A stretch of 60,321 nt of DNA from Terriglobia bacterium (GCA_030041095.1 JASHON010000026.1:1-60321), one strand, 5' to 3'; counted from the stretch's first letter, positions 19,689 through 28,472 are shown. Translations and numbers: made by a program. The notes: generated from the sequence alone by a model not told the origin.

Positions 19689-21380
19689 CTATGCCTGCCG
19701 CGCAGCATATTCCGATGTTCTCCACGCCAGCGCCAAGATGGTGAGTGTGGGATTCTTGTCTGCATTGCTCACGAACGGAGACCCGTCGGTGAGAAACACG
19801 TTTTTGCAATCCCACAACTGGCAGTAAGGATTCGCCACAGACTTGTTACGGTCCGAGCCCATCCGGCAGGCGCCAACTTCGTGAATGATCTCACCACCGC
19901 GAGAAATTCCCCAATTGTTTTCGGAGCTGTAAGTGCCCTGCGACTCGCCTCCGGCGGTCAGAATGATTTCACGAAAAGCTTCACGCGCAAACTTGGCCAT
20001 CTGAATTTCTTCGTCGCTCCACTTGAAGTGGAATTTCAGCACAGGGATTCCCCATTCATCCACTGTGTTCCGATCGATCTCGCAGAAACTCTCGTCGTTA
20101 GGAATCATCTCACCCCGGCAGGAGAACCCGATGAAGGCTCCGTAAATTCGCCGGATGCCCTGCTTTAATTCCAACCCGTAGCCACCACCGAGAATTTGCT
20201 CCGACCCAAAAAAGTCGCCAGCATGCGGCATACCGTGACCACCACCAAACTCGATATGAAAGCCGCGCGAAAAGGGAAGCTCGTGCCGGAACTGCTTCTG
20301 GTAGTTCCACCAGGGCATATAGAGGTGCATCCCGCCGACGCCGTCTTCATTGTGCGGCGGCATCGAAGTCATCGCCGGGAAATAGCCCGCAGAGCCATCC
20401 GCGCCTACTGTATCCATGAGGTATTTGCCCACGCAGCCATTCGAATTGCCGAGCCCGTCGGGATGAGCGGGGCTTTTGGAATTGAGGAGGAGCCGCGCTG
20501 TTTCACAACTGCTGGCGGCCAACATCACCATCTTGCCGCGCACCTGGTATTCGCGACGTGTCTTCTTATCAATATAGGAGACGCCCTTGGCCAAACCGTC
20601 GCGCCCCATGATCACTTCGCGCCCCATCGCATTGCAGCGCACTTCCAGGTTGCCAGTTGCCATGGCGGGCGGCAGCAGGACCGTGGGTGAAGAGAAATTG
20701 GATGACGTACCGCACGAGCGTCCGCACTGTCCGCAGTAATGACAGGGCGGGCGTCCATGGAGGGGCTTGGTCAAAATCGAAAGCCGCGATGGAATGCACG
20801 GAATTCCCAGCTTTCGGCACGCCTTCTGCACGAGCAACTCATAACAGCGGGGGCGTGGCGGCGGCAGGAACTTTCCATCCGGCGTGTTTTCGAGACCTTC
20901 GGCGGTGCCGAAGACGCCGATCAGCTCTTCTGTCTTGTCGTAATACGGGGCCAGATCTTCGTAGCTGATGGGCCAATCGAAGCCTTTTCCGTCCCGCGAA
21001 TAAGGCTTGAAGTCATAGGGTCCCCATCGCAGCGAGATGCGTCCCCAATGGTTGGTTCGCCCTCCGAGCACGCGGCTGCGCCACCAAAGCCAATCGCTGC
21101 CTGGAGCGTTTGTGTAAGGCTCGCCCGGGATGTGCCAGCCGCCATAGCCGGGGTCGAAATAACCATTGGGCTTGCCGGGATCATAAAGGCCGCGCTGCGG
21201 AACGTTATAAGGCCACTGGAACATCGTGGACTCTTTGGCTGTGTCATACCAGTCGCCAGCTTCGAGCAACAGGCACTTCGCGCCCGCTTGGGTCAAAACG
21301 TAGGCTGCCATCCCGCCGCCCGCTCCTGAACCCACAATGATGGCATCGTAAACCTTGGGGCTTCGGATGACCTCAGGCAT
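19689..21380 (-). CDS. GMC-type FAD-dependent oxidoreductase
   Basis: The 563-residue flavoprotein has the ADP-binding motif VGSGAGGG (residues 16-23), the LLLEAGDW segment at the end of the second strand, GGRTNHWGRISLRW and the C-terminal VFLTDGSPFVSNADKNPTLTILALAWRTSEY. A cysteine-rich stretch (CHYCGQCGRSC, about residues 217-227) is typical of the gluconate-dehydrogenase-like subgroup. It should oxidise a sugar or polyol alcohol group and pass electrons to a cytochrome. It has no signal peptide and is paired with the Tat-bearing subunit 3 downstream. The SD AGGAGG sits 9 bases before ATG 21380. Confidence 0.9.
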   Translation of the reverse strand: MPEVIRSPKVYDAIIVGSGAGGGMAAYVLTQAGAKCLLLEAGDWYDTAKESTMFQWPYNVPQRGLYDPGKPNGYFDPGYGGWHIPGEPYTNAPGSDWLWWRSRVLGGRTNHWGRISLRWGPYDFKPYSRDGKGFDWPISYEDLAPYYDKTEELIGVFGTAEGLENTPDGKFLPPPRPRCYELLVQKACRKLGIPCIPSRLSILTKPLHGRPPCHYCGQCGRSCGTSSNFSSPTVLLPPAMATGNLEVRCNAMGREVIMGRDGLAKGVSYIDKKTRREYQVRGKMVMLAASSCETARLLLNSKSPAHPDGLGNSNGCVGKYLMDTVGADGSAGYFPAMTSMPPHNEDGVGGMHLYMPWWNYQKQFRHELPFSRGFHIEFGGGHGMPHAGDFFGSEQILGGGYGLELKQGIRRIYGAFIGFSCRGEMIPNDESFCEIDRNTVDEWGIPVLKFHFKWSDEEIQMAKFAREAFREIILTAGGESQGTYSSENNWGISRGGEIIHEVGACRMGSDRNKSVANPYCQLWDCKNVFLTDGSPFVSNADKNPTLTILALAWRTSEYAARQA

Positions 21381-21468
21381 GAACCCGTTCCTCCTTGCGA
21401 AGGCTGCGCTCCGCGGTGAATCTCGCTATTCTATACCCGACTGTTTTACTGGAGGAAATAGTTTCTCA

Positions 21469-22266
21469 ATGCCCTACCGCCGGCCTAAACTGGGCCAACA
21501 CTTTCTCAGGGACGCACGTTTCTGCCAAAGGATCGCGGATTCACTGGCGATTCACCATGAGGAGCTGGTGATAGAGATTGGCGCGGGCGCGGGCGTTATG
21601 ACTCGCCTGCTCGCCGCGCGAGCGCGCTCACTCATAGCGATTGAAATTGATCAATCGCTGGCGGCAAAGTTGGAGTCCGAATTTGCAGGAACAGAAAACG
21701 TGCGAATCCTGCAACGGAACGTTCTGGAGCTTGACCTACACGCGCTGGTTGCGAGCCGCACGGCCGCAGGCTGCTATGTATTCGGCAATTTGCCCTATTA
21801 CATCACGTCGCCCATTCTTCATCATCTTTTCAACGCTCACGCATCAATCCGGCACATGACGCTGATGATGCAGCGGGAAGTAGCGGAACGTGTTTTAGCA
21901 AAGCCGTGCTCGCGCGCTTACGGCGTTCTCAGCGTGCTCACGCAGTGCTGGTCGAAGCCGGCGATCTTGCTCGCTGTTCCACGCGGGGCATTTTCTCCTG
22001 CCCCGCGTGTGGACTCCGCGCTCGTGGATTTTCCTATGTCCCAACATTTTCCGGAATGGGAGGATGAAAGGCATCGAGCTTTTCTCGATTTCGTCCAACA
22101 GTGCTTTCGGCTGAAGCGGAAAAGTCTCCTCAACAATCTTTCAGGCGGCATGGGCCGCGCGCGCACGGAGCGCGCTCTTGAAGCGCAAAACCTTGATGCC
22201 CGCGTGCGCGCCGAGCAGCTCAGCCTGGATCAACTCGCAACACTGTTCAGCAATATTTTCGATTAG
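21469..22266 (+). CDS. rsmA: 16S rRNA dimethyladenosine transferase (KsgA)
   Basis: The 265-residue protein has the KsgA start PKLGQHFLRD, the SAM-binding EIGAGAGVMT (residues 36-45), the catalytic FGNLPYYI (residues 105-112) and C-terminal FRLKRKSLLNNL. It dimethylates two adjacent adenines in helix 45 of 16S rRNA. ATG 21469 has the SD TGGAGGAAA; an earlier in-frame start at 21355 overlaps the divergent GMC gene. Its TAG stop overlaps the TAA of the convergent sulfatase-superfamily gene by four bases. Confidence 0.95.
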   Translation: MPYRRPKLGQHFLRDARFCQRIADSLAIHHEELVIEIGAGAGVMTRLLAARARSLIAIEIDQSLAAKLESEFAGTENVRILQRNVLELDLHALVASRTAAGCYVFGNLPYYITSPILHHLFNAHASIRHMTLMMQREVAERVLAKPCSRAYGVLSVLTQCWSKPAILLAVPRGAFSPAPRVDSALVDFPMSQHFPEWEDERHRAFLDFVQQCFRLKRKSLLNNLSGGMGRARTERALEAQNLDARVRAEQLSLDQLATLFSNIFD

Positions 22267-24566
22267 TGATAAGGGAGGCTACGAAGCAGGTTGCGCTCTG
22301 CGGGGCTGGGCCTGCTCAGCTTAGAGGGCTCCCGAGCGCTGAAATACGCTTGCGCCGTTCCCAGCGGCAATGGCTGTTTGTCCTGCGTGGGCCGGGACTC
22401 CTTCTGGCCGAAAAACCGTTGCGCGAAACTTTCACCCGGCCGGTCAAACGGGGAAAGGTACTGCGGGGCATGCCAGGGCAGCACGGAATATCCAATGCGC
22501 GCCTCGAGTTCGGCCTTCAGTCTTGCTGCTACCGCTGCTGCGCCGGGCTCACCACCCGCCTCAGATGCTTCGCGCGGATCCTTTTGCAGGTCATAGAGCT
22601 CAGCGCGACCGTTCGACCGCAGGATGTATTGCCAGTGGGATGTAGTCAGACTCAGTGATGTCTCGAGTGGGCCTCGGCCATTACGCGCGGCGAGCTCCGA
22701 GACCACAAGAAGGGGCGAGCGACGAGAAACCGGCGTTCTCGCTCTCGCGGAAGATCCCGTTTCAAATCTCGATTCCGGTGGCGAGTGGTTCGCTGCGTAT
22801 CTCGCGGTCGCCGCGTTAAAGAATCGCGCGAGGCTGGACTCGGCTAATGGTCCCTCGTTTCCGAGGGCAAAATTCAGCACGGTTGCAAACAACTGCCGGT
22901 TGCTGACGAGCTCCGGGACTTTCAGTCTTGCCGGAATGCCTCCACCTTCCATAATGAGCGGCACGCGCAGCACGTCCTGGTACAAATTCCAGCCATGATC
23001 GTAAGTGCCGTGCTCGCCGAAGCCTTCTCCATGATCGGAAGTCACGATGATGACCGTGTTCCGCATGCTTCCTGGTCTGCCGGCGTCCGTCACCTTCAAA
23101 GAATGGAATAAATCGCCAATCTCGTTGTCAAGATAGGAGAGGCTGTTATCGTATCCGTCGATCATCGCCTGGCGGTCGCGTGCGGTGTAAGGTTTGGCCG
23201 GGTAGCCGGCTTTGAGCGGCGCTTCCAAGCTTGGCAGCAGCACGTGGGGAATGGTCCCGAAGCGACGGTCATAAGGACTCGGCGGAAGATAGGGCCGGTG
23301 GGCATCCATGTAATTGATAAAGAGGAAATACGGCCGCTTTTTGCCGCGCGCTTGGCGGGTCCTTAGCGACGCATGCCAACGCATCACGTCGCGGTTTAAG
23401 TCGGCTGCGGTACGGTGATCGAACTGGTTGTAACGGATCAGGCGCTCGTACGCGGATCTCAAAACTGATTGGCCAATCCAAGTGGCATCAAGATTGTGCC
23501 GGACGGAGTAACTGTCGTCAATATAGACGTCAAAGCCTTCGTTCAATCGCCAGCCAGCCATACCATAGAAAGAGTTTGCGTTGAAACCCGCAGTCGCGTA
23601 GCCATGGGAGCGCAGGATTTCGGCGAGCGTCACTGGGCCGGGATCGATGGGCGCCTGCCAATCCGAGCCGTTCTGATGCGGCACGAGCCCGGTGAAAATG
23701 GAAGCGATTGAGGCGAGCGTCCACGAAGACGCGCTCAGCACGCTTTCAAAAAGGGCTCCGTGACGCGCCAGCCGGTCGAGATTGGGAGTGGTGGGCCGGG
23801 AATAGCCGTAGCAGGAAAGATGATCAGCCCGAACGGTGTCAAGGACGATAAGAATAATGTTGGGCCGGCGCGCAGTACTGGAAAGCAGCTTCCGATTCTC
23901 GAACTTTGCTGCATTTCTTTCAGGCCGCGCACCAGAGTTTTGCCCGTCAACCATCGATCCCGAGAGCCGGTCCACATACGGATACGGCGGATGAAATCTA
24001 TAAAACCCCACTGCACCGGCAAATGCGCACATGGCAATCAGAGCTGCGATCCGCCAGCGCAGGCGAGGCCACGCATTTTCGAATCTAAAAAAACTCGTCC
24101 CGCGCCGCGCGCGAAAGCTAAGAACGAGAAGTGACGCGATGGATACCGCCGCAAAGGATTCAACCCAGGTCAGAATTCCAGGCCTCGCCGGAAAGATAGT
24201 TCCCGCGCCAACCCTGAACCAATCGAGATTCCACGCCACGTAGGAACCGGCAAAGCCAAGCCCGGCAGCCACAACAGCAATCATGATGGATGAGCGGCGC
24301 TTGGAGGTCGGGCCCGTTCCCGCTGCAGCCAGACCAACCACTGCCATGATGCCGAGTACCAAGCCGGCGAGTCCGCCGAATATTCCGTCGACCAGCGGCG
24401 CAAGAAACAAGACAACGTATTGAACGTCGGGCTGCAGGAGGCCGGAGAAGCGAGGCAGAAAATAGAGCATGGCGCCCTCGAGAATGCCGGCTGCCACGCC
24501 GACCATGATCCCTGCCCATAAAAAGCGGGAAACGACGCTGCGACTTATTTGTTGTTTGCCACTCAC
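22263..24566 (-). CDS. Membrane-anchored sulfatase-superfamily enzyme with Thr at the nucleophile position
   Basis: The 767-residue protein has about five hydrophobic segments in residues 12-190, then a large alkaline-phosphatase/sulfatase-fold domain: PNIILIVLDTVRADHLSCYGYSRPTTPNLDRLA with metal ligands Asp243 and probably Asp248-His249, and SDHGEGFGEHGTYDHG later. The canonical C-x-P-x-R that is converted to formylglycine is absent. Aligning on FTGL puts Thr283 (SASSWTLASIAS) at that place and Ile at the Arg. A Thr nucleophile is used by lipoteichoic-acid synthases and phosphoethanolamine transferases, so a phospho-transferase or hydrolase role at the membrane is as likely as sulfate-ester cleavage. 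GTG start overlaps the murB stop (GTGA), implying coupled translation. Confidence 0.85.
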   Translation of the reverse strand: MSGKQQISRSVVSRFLWAGIMVGVAAGILEGAMLYFLPRFSGLLQPDVQYVVLFLAPLVDGIFGGLAGLVLGIMAVVGLAAAGTGPTSKRRSSIMIAVVAAGLGFAGSYVAWNLDWFRVGAGTIFPARPGILTWVESFAAVSIASLLVLSFRARRGTSFFRFENAWPRLRWRIAALIAMCAFAGAVGFYRFHPPYPYVDRLSGSMVDGQNSGARPERNAAKFENRKLLSSTARRPNIILIVLDTVRADHLSCYGYSRPTTPNLDRLARHGALFESVLSASSWTLASIASIFTGLVPHQNGSDWQAPIDPGPVTLAEILRSHGYATAGFNANSFYGMAGWRLNEGFDVYIDDSYSVRHNLDATWIGQSVLRSAYERLIRYNQFDHRTAADLNRDVMRWHASLRTRQARGKKRPYFLFINYMDAHRPYLPPSPYDRRFGTIPHVLLPSLEAPLKAGYPAKPYTARDRQAMIDGYDNSLSYLDNEIGDLFHSLKVTDAGRPGSMRNTVIIVTSDHGEGFGEHGTYDHGWNLYQDVLRVPLIMEGGGIPARLKVPELVSNRQLFATVLNFALGNEGPLAESSLARFFNAATARYAANHSPPESRFETGSSARARTPVSRRSPLLVVSELAARNGRGPLETSLSLTTSHWQYILRSNGRAELYDLQKDPREASEAGGEPGAAAVAARLKAELEARIGYSVLPWHAPQYLSPFDRPGESFAQRFFGQKESRPTQDKQPLPLGTAQAYFSAREPSKLSRPSPAERNLLRSLPYH

Positions 24567-25864
24567 GTCAGCGCCAGATATCCCTCCAACTCTTCAGGAG
24601 TGAACCCAACGAGCTCCGGCTCAACAGGTACGCGCATTCCCGTCCGGGAAAAGACCGTCTGGCGCACTTTCTGTGCTAACCGCATCACGTCATTCGCGGT
24701 AGCCCCGCCCCGGTTGAGCAGGACTAACGGCTGAGTTTCATTCACCATCGCGCCGCCCACTGAGCATCCTTTCAGGCCGCAAATTTCGATCATGAACGCC
24801 GTGGGAATCTTGATTCGCTCGCTGGCAGGCACGATGCCCGGCGCGCCGTTGGCTTCGCCACCCTCCTTCCCACAAGGCTGAGCAGTTGAAGAGACAGCCG
24901 AAAAACGTGTTCGTAGATCTCGCAGACGGTCCACTTCCCCTGCAGTGAAATCCCGCTGAATCCGGCTTTCGAGCTGCTCGACCTCTTCGCCCGTGAGCGC
25001 GAGATTTTTGAAGAAAGATCCCGCATTTCCCCCCTTCTCTTCACGCGGAAAAGGGAACTTGCCGTCACGGATGCTGATGATTGCGTTGCGCACCTGGCTA
25101 AGCGATGGCTCAGAGTTGCCAAACGAGGCGCGAAGGCCAGGGTAGCTGAGGTTGGGCCGGCCAAGCCTGCTTAGGCGGAGGGTGATGTTAAGGATGAAGT
25201 AAAAACCTTTATGCGTCGTATTGAAGATGCTCCTGCGGTAACCCATCCCACAGTCTTCTTTGCTGAGGGTTCTTACGTCGCCGGGTTGCGAGGGAGCCGT
25301 ACCTTCGTTGCTGCTCTTTGGCTCATTCCGGCGCAGTTCCGCCACTTCCGCTTTCTCAAGAACGTCACTGATCTGCTGGCCGTAAGCGCCGATATTCTGA
25401 ACGAGCGCTGCTCCTGCCTGCCCGGGAATGTGTGAGAGATTTTCAATGCCCCAAAGCCCACGGTCAACCGTCCACGCCACCAAGTCGTCCCAAGTCTCTC
25501 CAGCTTCCGCCCGCACCCATACTGTCTCCGGGTTTTCGCAAAGGATGGAGATTCCCTTCATGGCAGGGTGCAGAACCATCGCCTCGAGGCCGCGGTCGCT
25601 GATCAATACATTGCTGCCACCGCCCAGCACGAATGCTGGCAGGCGTTCAGCATCTGCAAAATCCAGAGCGAGGGTCAGCTCTTGAACGGAGTTGACGGGA
25701 GCCCAGTAGCGCGCTGGACCGCCAATCTTGAACGTGGTATACGGCTTGAGGACGTGCTGGCTTATGATGAAAGCGGGCCGCTGCAGCCCGGGATTCGGTT
25801 TGGCGGCTTTTCTTTTTTCGACGTTTGGTTCTCTCGGGTGGCTCTCAGAGCCTCGGACCGCCAT
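24563..25864 (-). CDS. murB: UDP-N-acetylenolpyruvoylglucosamine reductase (MurB), with extra segments
   Basis: The enzyme makes UDP-MurNAc, the second committed step of peptidoglycan synthesis. Visible signatures: TTFKIGGPARYW, VLGGGSNVLISDRG (FAD binding), GYRRSIF (catalytic region Arg), GGNAGSFFKN with the proton-donor Ser, and VEPELVGF with the C-terminal Glu. It is longer than usual (about 430 residues against 300-350), with a polar insert before GYRRSIF and another before the GCSVGGAMV segment. The start is uncertain: ATG 25864 was taken because the upstream frame would run over the divergent gene's start, but ATG 25960 or 26017 are possible and none has a good SD. Its stop overlaps the downstream gene's GTG. 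Confidence 0.9.
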   Translation of the reverse strand: MAVRGSESHPREPNVEKRKAAKPNPGLQRPAFIISQHVLKPYTTFKIGGPARYWAPVNSVQELTLALDFADAERLPAFVLGGGSNVLISDRGLEAMVLHPAMKGISILCENPETVWVRAEAGETWDDLVAWTVDRGLWGIENLSHIPGQAGAALVQNIGAYGQQISDVLEKAEVAELRRNEPKSSNEGTAPSQPGDVRTLSKEDCGMGYRRSIFNTTHKGFYFILNITLRLSRLGRPNLSYPGLRASFGNSEPSLSQVRNAIISIRDGKFPFPREEKGGNAGSFFKNLALTGEEVEQLESRIQRDFTAGEVDRLRDLRTRFSAVSSTAQPCGKEGGEANGAPGIVPASERIKIPTAFMIEICGLKGCSVGGAMVNETQPLVLLNRGGATANDVMRLAQKVRQTVFSRTGMRVPVEPELVGFTPEELEGYLALT

Positions 25865-25951
25865 ACTAATTAGTTTATCAGGAGCGCGAGGCCGGCGTGG
25901 CGCCCGTTCCAGCCCAGAAATCAGACCTGCTTTCTGATAACTTAAGATTAT

Positions 25952-26875
25952 ATGCGCCATCGTTCTGAGGGCATCGCGACGCTGTGGCTCCGCGTTTCTC
26001 GAGAATTGAGAATCCAAGATCGAGGTTGCAGGCGGGAAAACCGCTGCGGCCCGGCTGCACTCTTCTCAGTCGGAAGCCCGCGAAAAAGAACGCCCTGCCG
26101 GCGTTATGGTATTGTCCTCGTTGCGTTCATCCTGCTGTCGCTTCCATCGGCTTTTGCGGAAAAAGTTTCCCAACTTAACCCGCAAGGCTACGTCAACGAC
26201 TTTGCGCATGTACTGAACCCGTCCACTGCGGCGAATCTGGAGGCGCTCTGCCAGGAAGTGGACCAAAAGGCCCACGCGCAAATAGCCGTGGTCACGGTTG
26301 ATTCGCTCGGCGGTGAGCCCGTGGACATGTTCGCCAACGATCTTTTCACAAAGTGGCGCGTGGGATATAAAGGCACGGATCGCGGAGTGATGCTTTTGGT
26401 ATCCATCAAAGACCGCCATTACAAGACTGAGGTCGGCTACGGGCTTGAACCGGTTCTGACCGATGCTTTGACAGGACGGTTTGGCCGGGAAGCGGTGCCG
26501 CTATTCCGCGCCGGAAACTACGACGGGGCAATTGCGTTGATGACCTCACTGATTGCCAGGGCCATCGCGCAGGCAAGCCATGTGAACCTGACAGCGCCCC
26601 TGCCGCAATACGAGGAACGGGCGCAGCAACCCCATCATGGCTTCCCTTTGCTTCTCGTTATCATCGTTGCGCTCTTGATCCTCAGTTCGCTAGGACGCTT
26701 TGGAGGAGGTCGGGGCGGAGGATGGATATTGCCCTTCTTCTTGGGCGGGATGATGGGAGGAGGCTTCGGGCGCGGAGGGTTTGGAGGATTTGGCGGCGGA
26801 GGATCTGGCGGTGGCGGATTCGGAGGATTCGGCGGAGGGTTATCCGGCGGTGGCGGAGCGAGCGGAGGGTGGTAA
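25952..26875 (+). CDS. TPM-domain (YgcG-like) protein with Gly-rich tail
   Basis: From residue 70 the frame encodes a TPM domain (LNPQGYVNDFAHVLNPSTAANLEALCQEVDQKAHAQIAVVTVDSLGG, TDRGVMLLVSIKDRHYKTEVGYGLE), then one membrane segment (FPLLLVIIVALLILSSLG, about residues 230-247) and a tail of about 55 Gly/Phe residues. The domain is presumed to sit in the periplasm; its activity is unsettled (phosphatase or assembly roles proposed for relatives). A signal peptide is visible at residues 52-69 (YGIVLVAFILLSLPSAFA), so the true start probably lies well after ATG 25952. The only in-frame alternative I see is TTG 26006, and neither has an SD. Members are typically encoded next to lemA, as here. Confidence 0.8.
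   Translation: MRHRSEGIATLWLRVSRELRIQDRGCRRENRCGPAALFSVGSPRKRTPCRRYGIVLVAFILLSLPSAFAEKVSQLNPQGYVNDFAHVLNPSTAANLEALCQEVDQKAHAQIAVVTVDSLGGEPVDMFANDLFTKWRVGYKGTDRGVMLLVSIKDRHYKTEVGYGLEPVLTDALTGRFGREAVPLFRAGNYDGAIALMTSLIARAIAQASHVNLTAPLPQYEERAQQPHHGFPLLLVIIVALLILSSLGRFGGGRGGGWILPFFLGGMMGGGFGRGGFGGFGGGGSGGGGFGGFGGGLSGGGGASGGW
26697..26872 (+). repeat. Low-complexity GGA/GGC-rich tract coding a Gly tail
   Basis: The end of the TPM gene is built from irregular GGA-GGN triplets coding GGFGGFGGGGSGGGG-like units. It is a coding low-complexity tract, typical of TPM proteins, and could be length-variable between strains. Confidence 0.75.
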
Positions 26876-26992
26876 AAACCCGGTAGTTGAGACCGGTGGT
26901 TGCTGGCCGGCGTTCAGGGCCCGAACGTCTTTCCTAAGCGCCAGGCTCTAGTCGCTCAACTCCAAATGCTGCCGTGCGGGGAGGGTTCGTGA

Positions 26993-27712
26993 ATGCAGAA
27001 AATACTTGACGGTCTTGTGGAGAGGCTCAAGGCGGGTGCAGAAGAAAATCTCCGCTCTGTGGTGCTTTATGGCTCGGCGGCTGGCGGAGAATACCATGAG
27101 AAGCATTCCGACTTGAACGTCCTTTGCTTGCTGCATTGTATGGATTCGGGCAAGCTCGCGCGGTTGCACGGCGCGGCTCGCTGGCTCGCGAAGAAGGGAC
27201 ATCCCATGCCCGTCGTTTTCACACTGGAGGAGCTTAAGCGCGCTGCTGACATTTACGCCATCGAGCTGCTGGAAATCAAATCGAAGCGCCGCGTGCTTTA
27301 CGGAGAAGACGTTTTCGATTCGATCGAGGTTCCCATGCAACTTCATCGGCTGCAGGTGGAGCGGGAACTGCGGCACAACCTGATTCGGTTTCGCCAGGCG
27401 TTTATTGCGGCTGACAATCGGAAAGCTCTCCTCTCACTTCTGACTCGTTCAGCCTCTACATTTGCTCTCCTTTTTCGCCACGCGCTGATCGCATTGGGCG
27501 CTGAGTCAGGGGACTCCAAGCGTGACTCCGTGGAACGGCTGGCTGAAGTTTTGAAGTTTGACCCCTCCAGCCTGATCGCGTTGTTCGAAATCAGGGAGGG
27601 GCGGCGCGAGCCAAAGACGGTTGACATCCAGGAGACTTTCCACAAGACTCTGGAAGCCGTGACGCAGGCGGTGAACGCCTTTGATGAAAGGCTGGAAGAA
27701 TTGAATCATTGA
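26993..27712 (+). CDS. Nucleotidyltransferase-domain protein
   Basis: The 239-residue protein has the minimal nucleotidyltransferase motif VVLYGSAAGGEYHEKHSDLNVL: Gly27-Ser28 and Asp40, with Asn42 at the place of the second Asp. A helical C-terminal half follows (about 130-235). Substrate unknown; relatives include antitoxin-type and adenylyltransferase-like proteins. It lies between the TPM gene and lemA on the same strand, a set I believe recurs in Acidobacteriota (from general knowledge, not checked). ATG 26993 follows GGGGAGGGTTCGTGA, a good SD. Confidence 0.82.
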   Translation: MQKILDGLVERLKAGAEENLRSVVLYGSAAGGEYHEKHSDLNVLCLLHCMDSGKLARLHGAARWLAKKGHPMPVVFTLEELKRAADIYAIELLEIKSKRRVLYGEDVFDSIEVPMQLHRLQVERELRHNLIRFRQAFIAADNRKALLSLLTRSASTFALLFRHALIALGAESGDSKRDSVERLAEVLKFDPSSLIALFEIREGRREPKTVDIQETFHKTLEAVTQAVNAFDERLEELNH

Positions 27713-27847
27713 GCTATTGCGTCACCGGATCGCCGGGCGATTGAGTCACGGAACGACTGGACCAACCGGGAAGAGGGCTCAAGAACGGGCCGATGGCCTC
27801 CGAAGCGTTTAATGCCGGAAACAATGAGACAATAAATCAATGACCCG

Positions 27848-27869
27848 GTGATTCTATGAATCACTTTTT
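27848..27869 (+). terminator. Stem-loop plus T-run just upstream of lemA
   Basis: GTGATTC (27848-27854) and GAATCAC (27858-27864) form a perfect 7-bp stem with a TAT loop, immediately followed by TTTTT (27865-27869). The lemA SD (AAGGAG) starts two bases later. It looks like an intrinsic terminator for the preceding gene or an attenuator for lemA; the stem is AT-moderate, so its strength is uncertain. Confidence 0.5.
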
Positions 27870-27881
27870 GAAGGAGCAGAT

Positions 27882-28472
27882 ATGAAGAAGTGGCAGATCG
27901 TTGTTATCGTTGTGCTCATTGCCGTGCTGGTGAGCATTGGCTCGTTTGTGAGCACGCGAAACAACCTGGTGCGGAAGAAAGAACAGGTGAACGCGGCATG
28001 GTCGCAGGTTGACGTGGTCATCCAAAGGCGCGCAGACCTGATTCCCAACCTGGTGAATACAGTGAAGGGCTTCGCAGCCCACGAGACCGTGGTATTTGGA
28101 GACGTTGACCGCGCACGCGAAGCGTTGCTGAACGCTCATACCCCTGCGAGTCGCATTCAAGCGAATTCGCAGTTGGATGGCGCCCTGGGAAGACTGCTTG
28201 CTGTCGTGGAGAATTATCCCCAGCTCAGGTCGAACGAAAACTTCCTCGAGTTGCAGGACCAGTTGGAAGGAACGGAAAACCGCATTGCAGTTGAGCGGCG
28301 GCGGTATAATCTGGCGGTTCAGGATTACAACACTTACCTTGGACTCTTCCCGAATAACCTGGTGGCGTCGATGGAGGGTTTCGCGCGCGACAACGATTAT
28401 TTCAAGGCGTCGCCGGCTGCTCAGCAGGTTCCCAAAGTCCAGTTTCCGACCGCGCAGGCAGGCGGAAATTGA
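27882..28472 (+). CDS. lemA: LemA family protein
   Basis: The 196-residue protein has one N-terminal membrane anchor (residues 5-24) and the LemA core: RNNLVRKKEQVNAAWSQVDVVIQRRADLIPNLVNTVKGFAAHE and the second signature ENRIAVERRRYNLAVQDYN. LemA proteins are membrane-anchored helical bundles of unclear role, commonly encoded with TPM proteins. The SD AAGGAG is 5 bases before the ATG. Confidence 0.93.
   Translation: MKKWQIVVIVVLIAVLVSIGSFVSTRNNLVRKKEQVNAAWSQVDVVIQRRADLIPNLVNTVKGFAAHETVVFGDVDRAREALLNAHTPASRIQANSQLDGALGRLLAVVENYPQLRSNENFLELQDQLEGTENRIAVERRRYNLAVQDYNTYLGLFPNNLVASMEGFARDNDYFKASPAAQQVPKVQFPTAQAGGN

Noticed and set aside
26697-26872. Tandem repeat array or CRISPR-like element
   Set aside because: The GGA/GGC periodicity codes the Gly-rich tail of the TPM protein; there are no repeat-spacer units.
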